Position numbers and translations under genes: made by a program. A stretch of DNA of 64,000 bases from JBFXAF01 sp050184585 (lineage in GTDB: Bacteria; Pseudomonadota; Alphaproteobacteria; Rhizobiales; Rhizobiaceae): contig JBFXAF010000001.1 of NCBI GenBank assembly GCA_050184585.1, positions 434,001 through 498,000 of the forward strand, in the 5' to 3' direction. Positions 1-8,745 of this stretch are shown piece after piece (within the stretch, counting starts at the first letter, position 1; each line of letters begins with the position of its first letter). A model generated the notes under the pieces. The model was not told where the DNA came from. It saw nothing but the letters and a program-made list of their open reading frames with translations, and did no database searches.

Positions 1-2
1 CG

Positions 3-557
3 GGGACGGGCTCGGGCCGATCAGTGGCCGGCTTCGATCTCGGGCGCCTTGTGCGTGACGCCGTTGCTCAGGGCCTGCTGGTGAAGGGAGGGGGGCATGC
101 GATGGCTGCGGGTATCACGCTCGAGCGCACGCGACTGGCGGACCTCAGGGGATTCTTCGAGGAAAGGGCCGGTTCGGCGGTCGCGCGCCTGCGTGAGGAG
201 GAGCGTCTGCTCGTGGACGCGGCTGTCTCCGCGGAGGGCGTGACCATGAAACTCGTCAACGAGATTGACAGGGCCGGGCCATACGGCGCGGGCCACCCGC
301 AGCCGGTGTTCGCGCTACCGCGTCACCGTATCGCCGATGTCCGGCCGGTGGGCGCCGGCCACCTGCGCGTTGACCTGCGTTCGGAGAGTGGCGGCAGGCT
401 GTCCGCCATGGCGTTCCGATCAGCGGCCGGCGACCTCGGCAGATTTCTGACCGGGCACCGGTCGGGACCGGTCCACGTCGCGGGCAACATCTCGGCAAAC
501 CACTGGAACGGCCAGACCTCCGCCCAGTTCAGAATCGTCGACGCGGCGGAGGCTTGA
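3..557 (+). CDS. recJ: RecJ single-stranded-DNA exonuclease, C-terminal part (5' end outside window)
   Basis: RecJ is a 5'-3' single-strand exonuclease of recombination and repair. Only the last 184 codons are visible. The frame is open to the left edge and reads GSGRSVAGFDLG from the first bases, so the gene starts upstream. The DHHA1-type signature GGGHAMAAG lies at about residues 29-37 of the fragment. It is followed by the OB-like C-terminal part ending in NHWNGQTSAQFRI, as in RecJ. The catalytic DHH motifs would lie upstream and cannot be checked. The gene is convergent with the patatin gene, with only 3 nt between the two stops. Confidence 0.9.
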   Translation, partial: GTGSGRSVAGFDLGRLVRDAVAQGLLVKGGGHAMAAGITLERTRLADLRGFFEERAGSAVARLREEERLLVDAAVSAEGVTMKLVNEIDRAGPYGAGHPQPVFALPRHRIADVRPVGAGHLRVDLRSESGGRLSAMAFRSAAGDLGRFLTGHRSGPVHVAGNISANHWNGQTSAQFRIVDAAEA

Positions 558-560
558 GGA

Positions 561-1523
561 TCAGACGAGGACCGTCTGAAGCCGCTCGAGTTCGGCAATG
601 TTGGCTTTCGTCGCCTCATAGCCGATGCGGATCGATTCGTCGGCGCGATGGAACTCCGAAAGTCCGATATGTCCGAGCTTCGGCTGGAGCGACATGTCCG
701 GCGGGTCGCCGGCAAGGCGGGCTCGCGAGATACGATCCTGGATGATGTTGAAGGCTTCGACCATGACGCCCGTTATGCCGAGCCGCGCATCGCGCTGGCT
801 GGGAGCCTTGGCCGTGTCCGGGGTGACCGGAAGCGGCTCTTCGGCGCCCGCACTGTGCTTGAGGACCGCAGCCCTGCCATAGAGGTCGTAATGCAGGTTG
901 ACGGCAACCACGAGCGACTGCTCGTAGGCGCGGCAGACCGATACCGGAACCGGATTGACCAGCGCGCCGTCAACCAGCAGGCGCTTGTTGCAGACGACCG
1001 GCTCGAACACGCCGGGCAGTGCGTATGAAGCGCGCATGGCGGTGATGAGGGAGCCGCTGGACAGCCAGATCTCGTGGCCAGTCCGGATTTCCGCGGCAAC
1101 GCATACAAAGGGCTTCGGCAGATCCTCGAAGGTCGTGCCGTTCATGTGCTGCTGCATCCTGGCGGTCAATTTCATGCCGCCGAACAGCCCCGCGCCACCG
1201 AGATGCAGATCGAGCAGACCGAAGATACGTCGCCGCGTGAGGCTGCGGGCAAAATCCTCCAGCTCGTCGAGCTTGCCCGCGAGATAGCAACCGCCCACCA
1301 GCGCGCCGATCGAGGTCCCGGCGATCATGCTGATCTCGACCCCCGCCTCCTCGAGCGCCCGGATGACGCCGATATGGGCCCAGCCGCGCGCGGCGCCGCC
1401 GCCGAGCGCCAGTGCGATGCCCGAGCGCTTTTGTCGCGACGCGTCGGACGACCCGCCTACAGACGAGAAGTCAACGGCCTCGCTCATTGCGGGCCGATGT
1501 CTCATCGACGCCCATTCGAGCAT
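561..1523 (-). CDS. Patatin-like phospholipase / serine esterase (RssA family)
   Basis: A 320-aa patatin-fold hydrolase with a Ser-Asp dyad. The oxyanion-hole loop GGGAARG is at residues 41-47, the nucleophile elbow GTSIG at 69-73 (Ser71) and the catalytic Asp in DGA at 185-187. No signal peptide or membrane segment is evident, so it is probably cytoplasmic or peripheral on the membrane. The start at 1523 is chosen because GGGGAG lies 6 nt upstream. An ATG at 1562 would add 13 residues with a poorer site. It is the last of three minus-strand genes (folE, hisI, this one). The substrate cannot be deduced; phospholipid or lysophospholipid acyl hydrolysis is the family expectation. Confidence 0.85.
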   Translation of the reverse strand: MLEWASMRHRPAMSEAVDFSSVGGSSDASRQKRSGIALALGGGAARGWAHIGVIRALEEAGVEISMIAGTSIGALVGGCYLAGKLDELEDFARSLTRRRIFGLLDLHLGGAGLFGGMKLTARMQQHMNGTTFEDLPKPFVCVAAEIRTGHEIWLSSGSLITAMRASYALPGVFEPVVCNKRLLVDGALVNPVPVSVCRAYEQSLVVAVNLHYDLYGRAAVLKHSAGAEEPLPVTPDTAKAPSQRDARLGITGVMVEAFNIIQDRISRARLAGDPPDMSLQPKLGHIGLSEFHRADESIRIGYEATKANIAELERLQTVLV

Positions 1524-1610
1524 CGTGCTCTCCCCTGTTTCCCCGATCTCACCATAGGGCATCCGCCTATCGAAACCGTGAAGCTGCGTGGTTTCCAGAT
1601 CGCAAAGGGT

Positions 1611-2048
1611 TCACTTGCCACGGTGAACCTGCGCTGAACCCTCGAAGGGGGAATTGGAGGTCAGCCCGCCATCCCGGTCGACCGACCGATAAAAGCACGA
1701 ACGGCGTCCGGTGTGGCAGGTCTCACCGTCGCCCTCCACGTTCACCCTCAGCAGAACGGCATCCTGATCACAATCGGTGAGGACCTGAACGACGCGCTGC
1801 AGGTTGCCGGACGTCTCGCCCTTCTTCCACAGGGCTTGCCGAGACCGCGACCAGTAGTGGGCGACCCCGGTCCGGAGCGTAAGCGAAAGCGCCTGCGCGT
1901 TCATATGCGCGACCATGAGCACCGTTCCGTCCCCGGCGTCCGCGACCACCGCGGTGACCAATCCATCGGCGTCGAAACGGGGTGCGAAGATTGCACCCTC
2001 TTCCTGTTCCGCCTTGCTGCCGGGCTTGTCGAAAACGATCTCAGTCAT
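1611..2048 (-). CDS. hisI: Phosphoribosyl-AMP cyclohydrolase
   Basis: Catalyses the third step of histidine biosynthesis, hydrolytic opening of the adenine ring of phosphoribosyl-AMP. At 145 aa it is the stand-alone HisI form, without the HisE pyrophosphohydrolase domain fused in enteric bacteria. Diagnostic motifs are MVAHMNAQAL and HYWSRSRQALWKKGETSGN, the metal-binding DCDQDA stretch, and the CHTGRRSCFYR zinc site near the C-terminus. It lies 38 nt downstream of folE on the same strand, and cotranscription is likely. The other his genes are not in this window. Confidence 0.96.
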   Translation of the reverse strand: MTEIVFDKPGSKAEQEEGAIFAPRFDADGLVTAVVADAGDGTVLMVAHMNAQALSLTLRTGVAHYWSRSRQALWKKGETSGNLQRVVQVLTDCDQDAVLLRVNVEGDGETCHTGRRSCFYRSVDRDGGLTSNSPFEGSAQVHRGK

Positions 2049-2086
2049 CGCCGGGTTCCTTGTCGAAGCCCGGCTTCTCCGCCGGG

Positions 2087-2725
2087 TCAGGCGTGGGGCA
2101 TCGCCCGCACCATGGTGACGAAGCGGAGCTGCTCCTCAGGGCTGTCCTTGAACGCTCCGGTGAAGGTCGACGTCAAGGTGGTCGAGCCCTGCTTTCGGAT
2201 GCCGCGCATCGCCATGCACATGTGCTCCGCCTCGATCATCACTGCCACGCCGCGCGGATTGAGCACGTCCTGGATGACGTTGGCGATCTGCGCCGTCATT
2301 GCCTCCTGCGTCTGCAGGCGGTGTGCAAAGATGTCGACGACCCGGGCGATCTTCGACAGGCCTACCACCTTTCCGTCCGGCAGATAGGCGACGTGCGCCC
2401 TGCCGATGATCGGCACCATGTGATGCTCGCAGTGGGAATGGAACTGGATGTCGCGGACCAGCACAAGATCGTCATAGCCGGCGACCTCCTCGAAGGTGCG
2501 CCCAAGTTCGTCCGCCGCGCACATGTCATAGCCCGAGAATATCTCCCGATATGCCTTCATGACGCGGGTCGGCGTATCGACCAGACCCTCGCGGTCCGGA
2601 TTGTCGCCGGTCCAGCGGATCAGGGTGCGCACCGCCGCCTCGACCTCGGCAGCCGACGGCCGGTCGGTCGCCGGCTTGTCCATGTAATCGGCGCGGGGCA
2701 TGATCTTGCGGACAACGGCGTCCAT
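2087..2725 (-). CDS. folE: GTP cyclohydrolase I (type IA)
   Basis: Converts GTP to 7,8-dihydroneopterin triphosphate, the entry to folate and, through QueD, queuosine precursors. The 212-aa protein has the zinc and active-site residues in HCEHHMVP, HMCMAMRGI and the GSTTLTSTF stretch typical of the zinc-dependent FolE1 type. The start at 2725 (MDAVVRK) is preferred to the ATG at 2800 because GGGAGAAG lies about 6 nt upstream. The gene is divergent from the SufU-like gene across 216 bp. Its presence fits the queA and tgt genes near 50 kb, which act late in queuosine synthesis. Confidence 0.96.
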   Translation of the reverse strand: MDAVVRKIMPRADYMDKPATDRPSAAEVEAAVRTLIRWTGDNPDREGLVDTPTRVMKAYREIFSGYDMCAADELGRTFEEVAGYDDLVLVRDIQFHSHCEHHMVPIIGRAHVAYLPDGKVVGLSKIARVVDIFAHRLQTQEAMTAQIANVIQDVLNPRGVAVMIEAEHMCMAMRGIRKQGSTTLTSTFTGAFKDSPEEQLRFVTMVRAMPHA

Positions 2726-2941
2726 GCGGCTTCTCCCGTAGTTCCCGACGAGGGAACGAGTTGAACGGTTGTCTGCCTGTTTCCGGACCGTCCGGTCCAT
2801 CCAGCGGGCATGCGACCGGAGCGGTCAGGGTTCGTCGCCTTGCTGCTTCCGGATTGCAAGCACTATATAAGTTCGGCCAGCGCCATGGGAAGGCGCGACG
2901 GCGAAACGCCCGTTCGCCTTTCCGGCGCGGAGTGGAATCTG

Positions 2942-3388
2942 ATGATCGACGACGTCTACAATGCGAAAATTCTCGGCTTCGCGGGCAACATCGGCCGGAT
3001 CGGCCGCCTGGAAGCCCCGGATGCATCAGCCACGGCGCACTCAAAGCTTTGCGGCTCGACCGTGAGGATCGACCTCAAGATGGAGGGCGACACCGTCACC
3101 GACTTCGCCCATGATGTGAAGGCCTGTGCGCTCGGACAGGCTTCGTCCTCGATCATGGCGGCAAACGTCGTCGGCGCGACTGCCGAGGAATTGCGCGTGG
3201 TGCGCGAGGCGATGCGCACCATGCTGAAGGAGAATGGAGCGCCGCCCGAAGGCCGGTTCGCCGACCTGAAGTTTCTGGAACCGGTGCGCGACTACAAGGC
3301 GCGACATGCCTCGACGATGCTGACCTTCGACGCGGTGGTCGACGCGATCACCCAGATCGAGGCCAAGCGCGGCGAGCGGGCCGCCTAA
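2942..3388 (+). CDS. IscU/SufU/NifU-N-like iron-sulfur scaffold family protein lacking canonical ligands
   Basis: A 148-aa protein with the fold signature of U-type Fe-S scaffolds: MIDDVYNAKILGFAGN at the N-terminus, Cys37 in KLCGST and Cys62 in KACALGQASSS. The Asp that normally follows Cys37 (CGD) is Ser39. At the third cysteine position, normally in an RxxCAT-like motif, it reads RHASTML (residues 121-127). Two of the usual four ligands or active residues are therefore absent, so true cluster assembly by the SufU/IscU mechanism is uncertain. The start at 2942 has GGAG upstream; the longer reading from 2810 has no scaffold-like sequence. It overlaps the convergent LLM gene by 4 nt. Confidence 0.8.
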   Translation: MIDDVYNAKILGFAGNIGRIGRLEAPDASATAHSKLCGSTVRIDLKMEGDTVTDFAHDVKACALGQASSSIMAANVVGATAEELRVVREAMRTMLKENGAPPEGRFADLKFLEPVRDYKARHASTMLTFDAVVDAITQIEAKRGERAA

Positions 3389-4446
3389 CCCGCCGCCGCC
3401 GATTTCGAGCTGTCCGACGCAAGCATGTCCCGCACCATCGGGAGCACCTTCGTGCCGTAGAGTTCGACGCTCTTCATCATCTTCTCGTGGCCGAGCGTGC
3501 CGGCGGAGTACTTCATGTCGAAGCGCGCGGCGCCGAGCGCCTTGACGGTGGCCGCGATCTTCTTCGCGACCGTCTCGGGCGAGCCCACATAGAGGGAGCC
3601 GCGATCGGCCTCGCCATTGAACGTGTCGATGCTGGTGGGGCCCCAACCGCGCTCACCGCCGATGCGGTCGTGCATCGCCTTGTACCCCGGCCAGAGTTCT
3701 TCACGCGCCTGGCTGTCCGTCGCGGCGACGTGTCCCGGCGAGTGCACGCCGATGGGGAGCTTGGGGGTGCCGAGCTGGTCGAGCGCCTGATGGTAGAGGT
3801 CGGTATAGGGCTTGAACCGCTTGGGATCGCCGCCGATGATGGCGAGCATCAGCGGCAGGCCGTAGCGCGCCGCCCGGATCACCGATTCCGGACTGCCGCC
3901 GACGCCGATCCAGGTCTTCAGCTTGCCGTCCTCGATCGGCGGATAGACCCGCTGGTCCTTCAACGGGGCGCGTACCGTTCCTTGCCAGCTGACCGGCTCC
4001 TCCTTGAGCAGCGCGGCAAAGAGGTCGAGCTTCTCGGTGAAAAGCTTCTCGTAGTCGTTGAGCCGGAACCCGAAGAGAGGGAACGACTCCGTGAAGGAGC
4101 CCCGGCCGAGGATGACTTCCGCGCGACCGTTCGAGAGCGCGTTGAGCGTGGAGAAGCGCTGATAGACACGGATGGGGTCGTCGGAGCTGAGAACGGTGAC
4201 CGCCGAGCCGAGCTTGATTGTCTTGGTCCTTGACGCGATCGCTGCGAGGACAACCTCCGGCGCTGCTACCGCGAAGTCGTCGCGATGATGTTCGCCCACG
4301 CCGATGAAATAGACGCCTGTCTGGTCGGCGAGCACCGCCTCGTCGACGACGTTGCGGATCACCTGCGCCTGCGGGAGCAACGTGCCGGTCGCGTCGATGG
4401 TTACGTCGCCGAACGTGTCGAGGCCGAGTTCGATAGGGGCTGGCAT
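3385..4446 (-). CDS. LLM-class (luciferase-like) flavin-dependent oxidoreductase
   Basis: A 353-aa bacterial-luciferase-fold enzyme expected to use FMN. Typical segments are GLDTFGDV at the N-terminus, GVGEHHRDDFAVAAPEVVLA, LGSAVTVLSSDDPIRVYQRF and LGRGSFTESFPLFG. The C-terminal part has the VGSPETVAKKIA motif of the family. The start at 4446 has GGAGGG about 5 nt upstream; the open frame beyond it is unrelated sequence. The substrate is unknown: members oxidise a wide range of organics or act with a separate flavin reductase. A flavin reductase family gene lies at 8.7 kb, but there is no operon link. It overlaps the SufU-like gene tail-to-tail. Confidence 0.87.
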   Translation of the reverse strand: MPAPIELGLDTFGDVTIDATGTLLPQAQVIRNVVDEAVLADQTGVYFIGVGEHHRDDFAVAAPEVVLAAIASRTKTIKLGSAVTVLSSDDPIRVYQRFSTLNALSNGRAEVILGRGSFTESFPLFGFRLNDYEKLFTEKLDLFAALLKEEPVSWQGTVRAPLKDQRVYPPIEDGKLKTWIGVGGSPESVIRAARYGLPLMLAIIGGDPKRFKPYTDLYHQALDQLGTPKLPIGVHSPGHVAATDSQAREELWPGYKAMHDRIGGERGWGPTSIDTFNGEADRGSLYVGSPETVAKKIAATVKALGAARFDMKYSAGTLGHEKMMKSVELYGTKVLPMVRDMLASDSSKSAAAG

Positions 4447-4600
4447 AGGCCCTCCAAGTCTGGATTTGGTTTCATTCCGACAGGTAGTCGGAACAGCGCC
4501 CTGTTTCAAACACGCCAAACAGGACGCATTGTTCAATAGTTGCGCGCGGTGGCGGCCAGCAACGATTGAAGATCGACACGGCCAGGTCCATCTTTGGGCC

Positions 4601-4981
4601 ATGCGGAACGAAGAGAGCGGCCACATCCACGGACCGGGTCATCGACGCCCGGCCGGGCGCAACTGGTCTGGGCCGTGGCGGCGCACCCCGGGTCGGCTGG
4701 TCGGAACATCGCTGGTGCGTCTCTATCAGCTCACCCTTTCGGGCTTCACAGGCAACTCTTGCCGCCACCTGCCGACCTGCTCCGAATACGCCTATGAGGC
4801 GACCGCGCGGCATGGGCTGTGGCCGGGCGGATGGATGGGACTGTTCCGGGTCATGCGCTGTGGACCGGGCGGAACGCATGGTTTCGACCCGGTGCCTGAA
4901 ACGCTAGAGGCCCGCTATGTCTGGTATCGTCCGTGGCGCTACTGGCGCATCGCCGCAAAGAGGTCCGGCGGTCCGCACTGA
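4601..4981 (+). CDS. yidD: Membrane protein insertion efficiency factor YidD
   Basis: YidD is a small inner-membrane-associated protein that assists YidC-dependent insertion. The 126-aa reading contains the full family core: YQLTLSGFTGNSCRHLPTCS, then YAYEATARHG, GGWMGLFRVMRC and the GFDPVP end. The N-terminal 40 residues (from MRNEESGH) are not conserved-looking, so the true start may be later, for example a GTG near LVGTSLVRLY. In many bacteria yidD sits beside rnpA-yidC. Here it stands alone, 107 bp upstream of thrS. Confidence 0.9.
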   Translation: MRNEESGHIHGPGHRRPAGRNWSGPWRRTPGRLVGTSLVRLYQLTLSGFTGNSCRHLPTCSEYAYEATARHGLWPGGWMGLFRVMRCGPGGTHGFDPVPETLEARYVWYRPWRYWRIAAKRSGGPH

Positions 4982-5088
4982 ACAGGGCCTTTACGGTCGG
5001 CGATTCTGCTCTTAGAAGCCCACCGTCGCCGGACGCATCCGGCATCACGCCACCCGCGCTCGTATGCGGGACTGGATAGGAGAAGACC

Positions 5089-7065
5089 ATGGCTACCGTT
5101 CCCCTGACATTTCCCGATGGGTCCGTGCGCGAATTCGACGCCGCGACCACGGGCGCGCAAATCGCAGAATCCATCTCGAAGTCGCTCGCCAAGAAGGCGG
5201 TCGCCTATGCGCTCGATGGTACCGTGCGCGATATGACCGATCCCGTCGGTCGCGCCGGAAGGATCGAGATCGTCACCCGCGAGGATGCGCGTGCGCTGGA
5301 ACTGATCCGGCACGACGCGGCGCATGTTCTCGCGGAGGCGGTGCAGGAACTGTGGCCGGGCACGCAGGTCACGATCGGCCCGGTCATCGAGAACGGATTC
5401 TATTACGACTTCGCGCGCAACGAGCCGTTCACGCCCGACGATTTCCCGACGATCGAGAAGAAGATGCGGGAGATCATCGGCCGCAACAAGCTGTTCACGA
5501 AAGAGGTCTGGGGGCGCGACAAGACGAAGAAGTTCTTCCGCGACAAGGGCGAGGCCTACAAGGTCCAACTGGTCGACGCGATACCCGAAGACCAGGATAT
5601 CAAGCTCTATTCGCAGGGCGAATGGACCGATCTTTGCCGCGGTCCGCACATGGTTTCGACGGGACAGATCGGCAGCGCCTTCAAGCTCATGAAGGTGGCT
5701 GGCGCCTATTGGCGCGGCGATTCCAACAACCCGATGCTCACCCGCATCTACGGCACGGCATGGCGGACGCAGGAGGAGCTCGAGGGCTATCTCCACATGC
5801 TGGAGGAGGCAGAGAAGCGTGACCACCGCCGCCTTGGCCGCGAGATGGACCTGTTCCATTTCCAGGAAGAGGGACCAGGGGTCGTCTTCTGGCACGCCAA
5901 GGGCTGGAAGATGTTCCAGAACCTCGTCTCCTACATGCGCCGCCGCCTCGACGCGTTGGACTATCAGGAGGTGAACGCACCGCAGGTGCTCGACAAGAGC
6001 CTATGGGAGACGTCCGGCCATTGGGGCTGGTACCGCGACAACATGTTCAAGGTCACGGTCGCCGGGGACGATACCGACGACGACCGCGTCTTCGCGCTCA
6101 AGCCCATGAACTGTCCGGGTCACGTGCAAATCTTCAAGCACGGTCTCAAATCTTACCGCGATCTCCCTATAAAGCTTGCGGAATTTGGCAATGTTCACCG
6201 TTATGAGCCCTCGGGCGCGCTGCATGGGCTGATGCGTGTGCGCGGCTTCACCCAGGACGACGCGCACATCTTCTGCACGGAGGAACAACTCGCCGCCGAA
6301 TGCCTGAAGATCAACGATCTCATCCTGACGACGTATGCCGACTTCGGCTTCCAGGAGATTCAGGTCAAACTCTCGACCCGGCCTGAAAAGCGGGTCGGCT
6401 CGGACCAAGCCTGGGACCACGCCGAAGAGATCATGCTGGGAGTGCTGCGCACGATCGAGGAGCAGTCGGGCGGCAAGATCAAGACGTCGATCAATCCGGG
6501 CGAGGGCGCCTTCTACGGGCCGAAGTTCGAATATGTGCTCAAGGATGCGATCGGTCGCGAGTGGCAGTGCGGCACGACGCAGGTCGACTTCAACCTGCCG
6601 GAACGTTTCGGCGCGTTCTACATCGACCGCGATTCGGAGAAGAAGCAGCCGGTGATGATCCACCGCGCCATCTGCGGCTCGATGGAGCGCTATCTCGGCA
6701 TCCTGATCGAGAACTATGCCGGCCACCTGCCGCTTTGGTTCGCACCGGTGCAGGTGGCGGTGGCCACGATCACGTCGGAGGCCGACGACTACGCCACCGA
6801 GGTGACGGCCATGCTCAAGAACGCGGGCATCCTGGCTGAATCGGACCTACGCAACGAGAAGATCAACTACAAGGTGCGCGAGCACAGCCTCGCCAAGGTG
6901 CCGCTGATCCTCGTGTGCGGAAAACGGGAAGCCGAGGAGCGCGCCGTCAACATACGGCGACTTGGTTCGCGCGATCAGGAAGCCATGGCGCTCGATGACG
7001 CGGTCGCTATGCTGAAGCGCGATGCCACGCCGCCAGATCTGCGACGCAAATGGGGCACCGCGTGA
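5089..7065 (+). CDS. thrS: Threonyl-tRNA synthetase
   Basis: Charges tRNA-Thr; 658 aa, full length for the bacterial enzyme. Domain order: N-terminal TGS domain (residues 1-65), editing domain with HDAAHVLAEAV near residue 77, class II catalytic core with the zinc Cys in MNCPGHVQIF, motif 2 around FGNVHRYEPSGALHG, motif 3 ICGSMERYLGI, and a C-terminal anticodon-binding domain ending at residue 658. ATG at 5089 is preceded by GATAGGAGAAG. The intervening sequence after yidD shows no clear attenuator or T-box. Confidence 0.98.
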   Translation: MATVPLTFPDGSVREFDAATTGAQIAESISKSLAKKAVAYALDGTVRDMTDPVGRAGRIEIVTREDARALELIRHDAAHVLAEAVQELWPGTQVTIGPVIENGFYYDFARNEPFTPDDFPTIEKKMREIIGRNKLFTKEVWGRDKTKKFFRDKGEAYKVQLVDAIPEDQDIKLYSQGEWTDLCRGPHMVSTGQIGSAFKLMKVAGAYWRGDSNNPMLTRIYGTAWRTQEELEGYLHMLEEAEKRDHRRLGREMDLFHFQEEGPGVVFWHAKGWKMFQNLVSYMRRRLDALDYQEVNAPQVLDKSLWETSGHWGWYRDNMFKVTVAGDDTDDDRVFALKPMNCPGHVQIFKHGLKSYRDLPIKLAEFGNVHRYEPSGALHGLMRVRGFTQDDAHIFCTEEQLAAECLKINDLILTTYADFGFQEIQVKLSTRPEKRVGSDQAWDHAEEIMLGVLRTIEEQSGGKIKTSINPGEGAFYGPKFEYVLKDAIGREWQCGTTQVDFNLPERFGAFYIDRDSEKKQPVMIHRAICGSMERYLGILIENYAGHLPLWFAPVQVAVATITSEADDYATEVTAMLKNAGILAESDLRNEKINYKVREHSLAKVPLILVCGKREAEERAVNIRRLGSRDQEAMALDDAVAMLKRDATPPDLRRKWGTA

Positions 7066-7093
7066 CACCCCAGGCCAGGATGCAAAACCCGGT

Positions 7094-8050
7094 TCAGTCG
7101 GCGTCGGCTGCCGGCTCGCTGGCGGTCTGCGATAGCGTCTTCGAGGTGATCAGCTCGACTCCGGCGTCGTTCTCGCCGGGCACGATCGTGTATTCGCGCT
7201 GATAGATGCGATCACGGTTCTTGGCGATGACGACGTACTCGCCTTCCGCCAGAACGACAGAGGCATACGCTCCAACGCTCTCATACACCGGGTCGCCGGA
7301 ATCGCTGACGATCGACCAGGCCGTATCGGCGATCGCCTCGCCACCTTCCTCGCGCACGAGCTTGAAGGTGACATCGGCGGCCCGGTGTTCGACGGTCGCG
7401 TCCGTCAGCTTGCCCGCGTCGACGCGGATGTCGGACCTGATCACCGCGTTCACGCCACCGAAGGTCGACACAACATGGTAGGTCCCTGACTTGAGCCGCA
7501 CCACCCTGTCGGGCTTAACATCCGGTATGATGAGGGCGCGTTCGCCGTCTGTATCCGGCGTCGCCTCGTAGATCGAGAACTTCAGCTTGCTCGCGGCGAT
7601 CGGCGCGCCGCCCGACAAGACGGCGTCTAGCCGGAGCCCGCCGGCATCGAGGACGAGGCTTTCGGTCCGCGATTCGAGCCCGACCGTGATTCGCTTGGTG
7701 GCGCCAGCCCGCCCAAAGGTGGCGTGGACGAGATAGCTGCCCGGCTCCAACTGGAACACCTGCGTTCCGCCCTGCGCGGAAGCCACCAGAGGCAGTTTCC
7801 CGTCCGAACCCGGTTCGGGGCGGAAGACGCGCCAGACAAGGCCGCTCGGTATTTCGGCCGATTCGGCGGTCAGTTGCGCCGACAGGGTAATTTCTCCGGG
7901 ACCAGCCGTGGCGAGCGGACCTTCCGGCCGGACCGGAGCGAAACTCGTTACGCCGTCCGCCGGCGCCGTCTCCTGCGCGTGCAGCGCCGGGACCATGAGC
8001 CCGGCGGCGACGAGAAGCAGGCCGATCAGCCGGCGCATGGATTTCAACAT
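7094..8050 (-). CDS. Exported protein with repeated beta-sandwich-like modules, function unknown
   Basis: I do not recognise a named family. The 318-aa protein begins with a clear Sec signal peptide (MLKSMRRLIGLLLVAAGLMV, cleavage near ALHAQ). The remainder has three to four loosely repeated units of about 80 residues built around a G-x-Y-x-V...F-G...R...V-x-(A/P)-G pattern: GSYLVHATFGRAGATKRITV, GTYHVVSTFGGVNAVIRSDI, GEYVVIAKNRDRIYQREYTI. This resembles carboxypeptidase-regulatory or Ig-like sandwich modules. It is probably periplasmic. The start is at 8050 (or 8038, MRRLIG); the reading frame upstream of that is antisense to the nitroreductase. It is convergent with thrS. Confidence 0.75.
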   Translation of the reverse strand: MLKSMRRLIGLLLVAAGLMVPALHAQETAPADGVTSFAPVRPEGPLATAGPGEITLSAQLTAESAEIPSGLVWRVFRPEPGSDGKLPLVASAQGGTQVFQLEPGSYLVHATFGRAGATKRITVGLESRTESLVLDAGGLRLDAVLSGGAPIAASKLKFSIYEATPDTDGERALIIPDVKPDRVVRLKSGTYHVVSTFGGVNAVIRSDIRVDAGKLTDATVEHRAADVTFKLVREEGGEAIADTAWSIVSDSGDPVYESVGAYASVVLAEGEYVVIAKNRDRIYQREYTIVPGENDAGVELITSKTLSQTASEPAADAD

Positions 8051-8161
8051 GCTTGCGTTGAAGCCCAAGGCGGTGGCAATTTCAAGGCCCGCCGTCCAGT
8101 CCCGCAGCCCGAGCTTTCCTTCGGAGACCGCTTCAGCCAGGTCGCACCCGAGGTTCCTGAA

Positions 8162-8743
8162 GTGAACAAGCCAATTCTCGACTATCTTCTGACCCGCAAT
8201 TCCATTCCGATCATCGATCTCAAGGAACCGGGACCCACCGACGCGGAGATCGAAACGATCATCCGCGCGGCGTCGCGCGTTCCGGATCACGGCAAGCTGG
8301 CACCGTGGCGCTTCATCCTCTATCGGGGGGACGCCCGCCATCGCGTGGGCGAATTGCTCGCCGACCTCGCCGGGAGACGCGAAGGCCCACTTTCGGATGT
8401 CCGCCGCGACCAGGAGAAGGCTCGGTTCGCGCGCGCTCCGCTGGTGGTCGGTGTGGTTTCGGTGCCCAAGCCGCACCCGAAGATCCCCGAATGGGAAAAG
8501 TTCCTTTCCGGCGGGGCGGCAGCGATGAACCTCGTCATCGCCGCCAACGCATTCGGCTATGGCACCAACTGGATATCGAACTGGTATGCCGACGTTCCCG
8601 AGGGAAGGGCGCTGCTGGGCCTGGCTCCGGACGAGCGGGTCATCGGATTCGTGCACATCGGAACATTCTCCGGCGAAGTTCAAGGCCGACCGCGTCCCGA
8701 GGTTTCGACACTGTACGCGGACTATTCCGGTCCCTGGGGCTGA
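8162..8743 (+). CDS. Nitroreductase family protein
   Basis: A 193-aa FMN-dependent NAD(P)H oxidoreductase of the nitroreductase fold, closest in layout to the YdjA/RutE-like group. Features are RNSIPIIDLKEPGPTDAEIE at the N-terminus, SRVPDHGKLAPWRF (the FMN-binding region), then GGAAAMNLVIAANAFGYGTNWIS, the helix that packs on the flavin. The start is GTG at 8162 with GAGG about 8 nt upstream; the open frame upstream is antisense to the exported protein gene. It is followed after 2 nt by a flavin reductase gene, so the two are almost certainly cotranscribed. The physiological substrate is unknown. Confidence 0.9.
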   Translation: MNKPILDYLLTRNSIPIIDLKEPGPTDAEIETIIRAASRVPDHGKLAPWRFILYRGDARHRVGELLADLAGRREGPLSDVRRDQEKARFARAPLVVGVVSVPKPHPKIPEWEKFLSGGAAAMNLVIAANAFGYGTNWISNWYADVPEGRALLGLAPDERVIGFVHIGTFSGEVQGRPRPEVSTLYADYSGPWG

Positions 8744-8745
8744 GC

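Noticed and set aside
4981..5088. Possible regulatory leader for thrS
   Set aside because: No tRNA-like (T-box) specifier, antiterminator or operator structure could be recognised; only a normal ribosome binding site.
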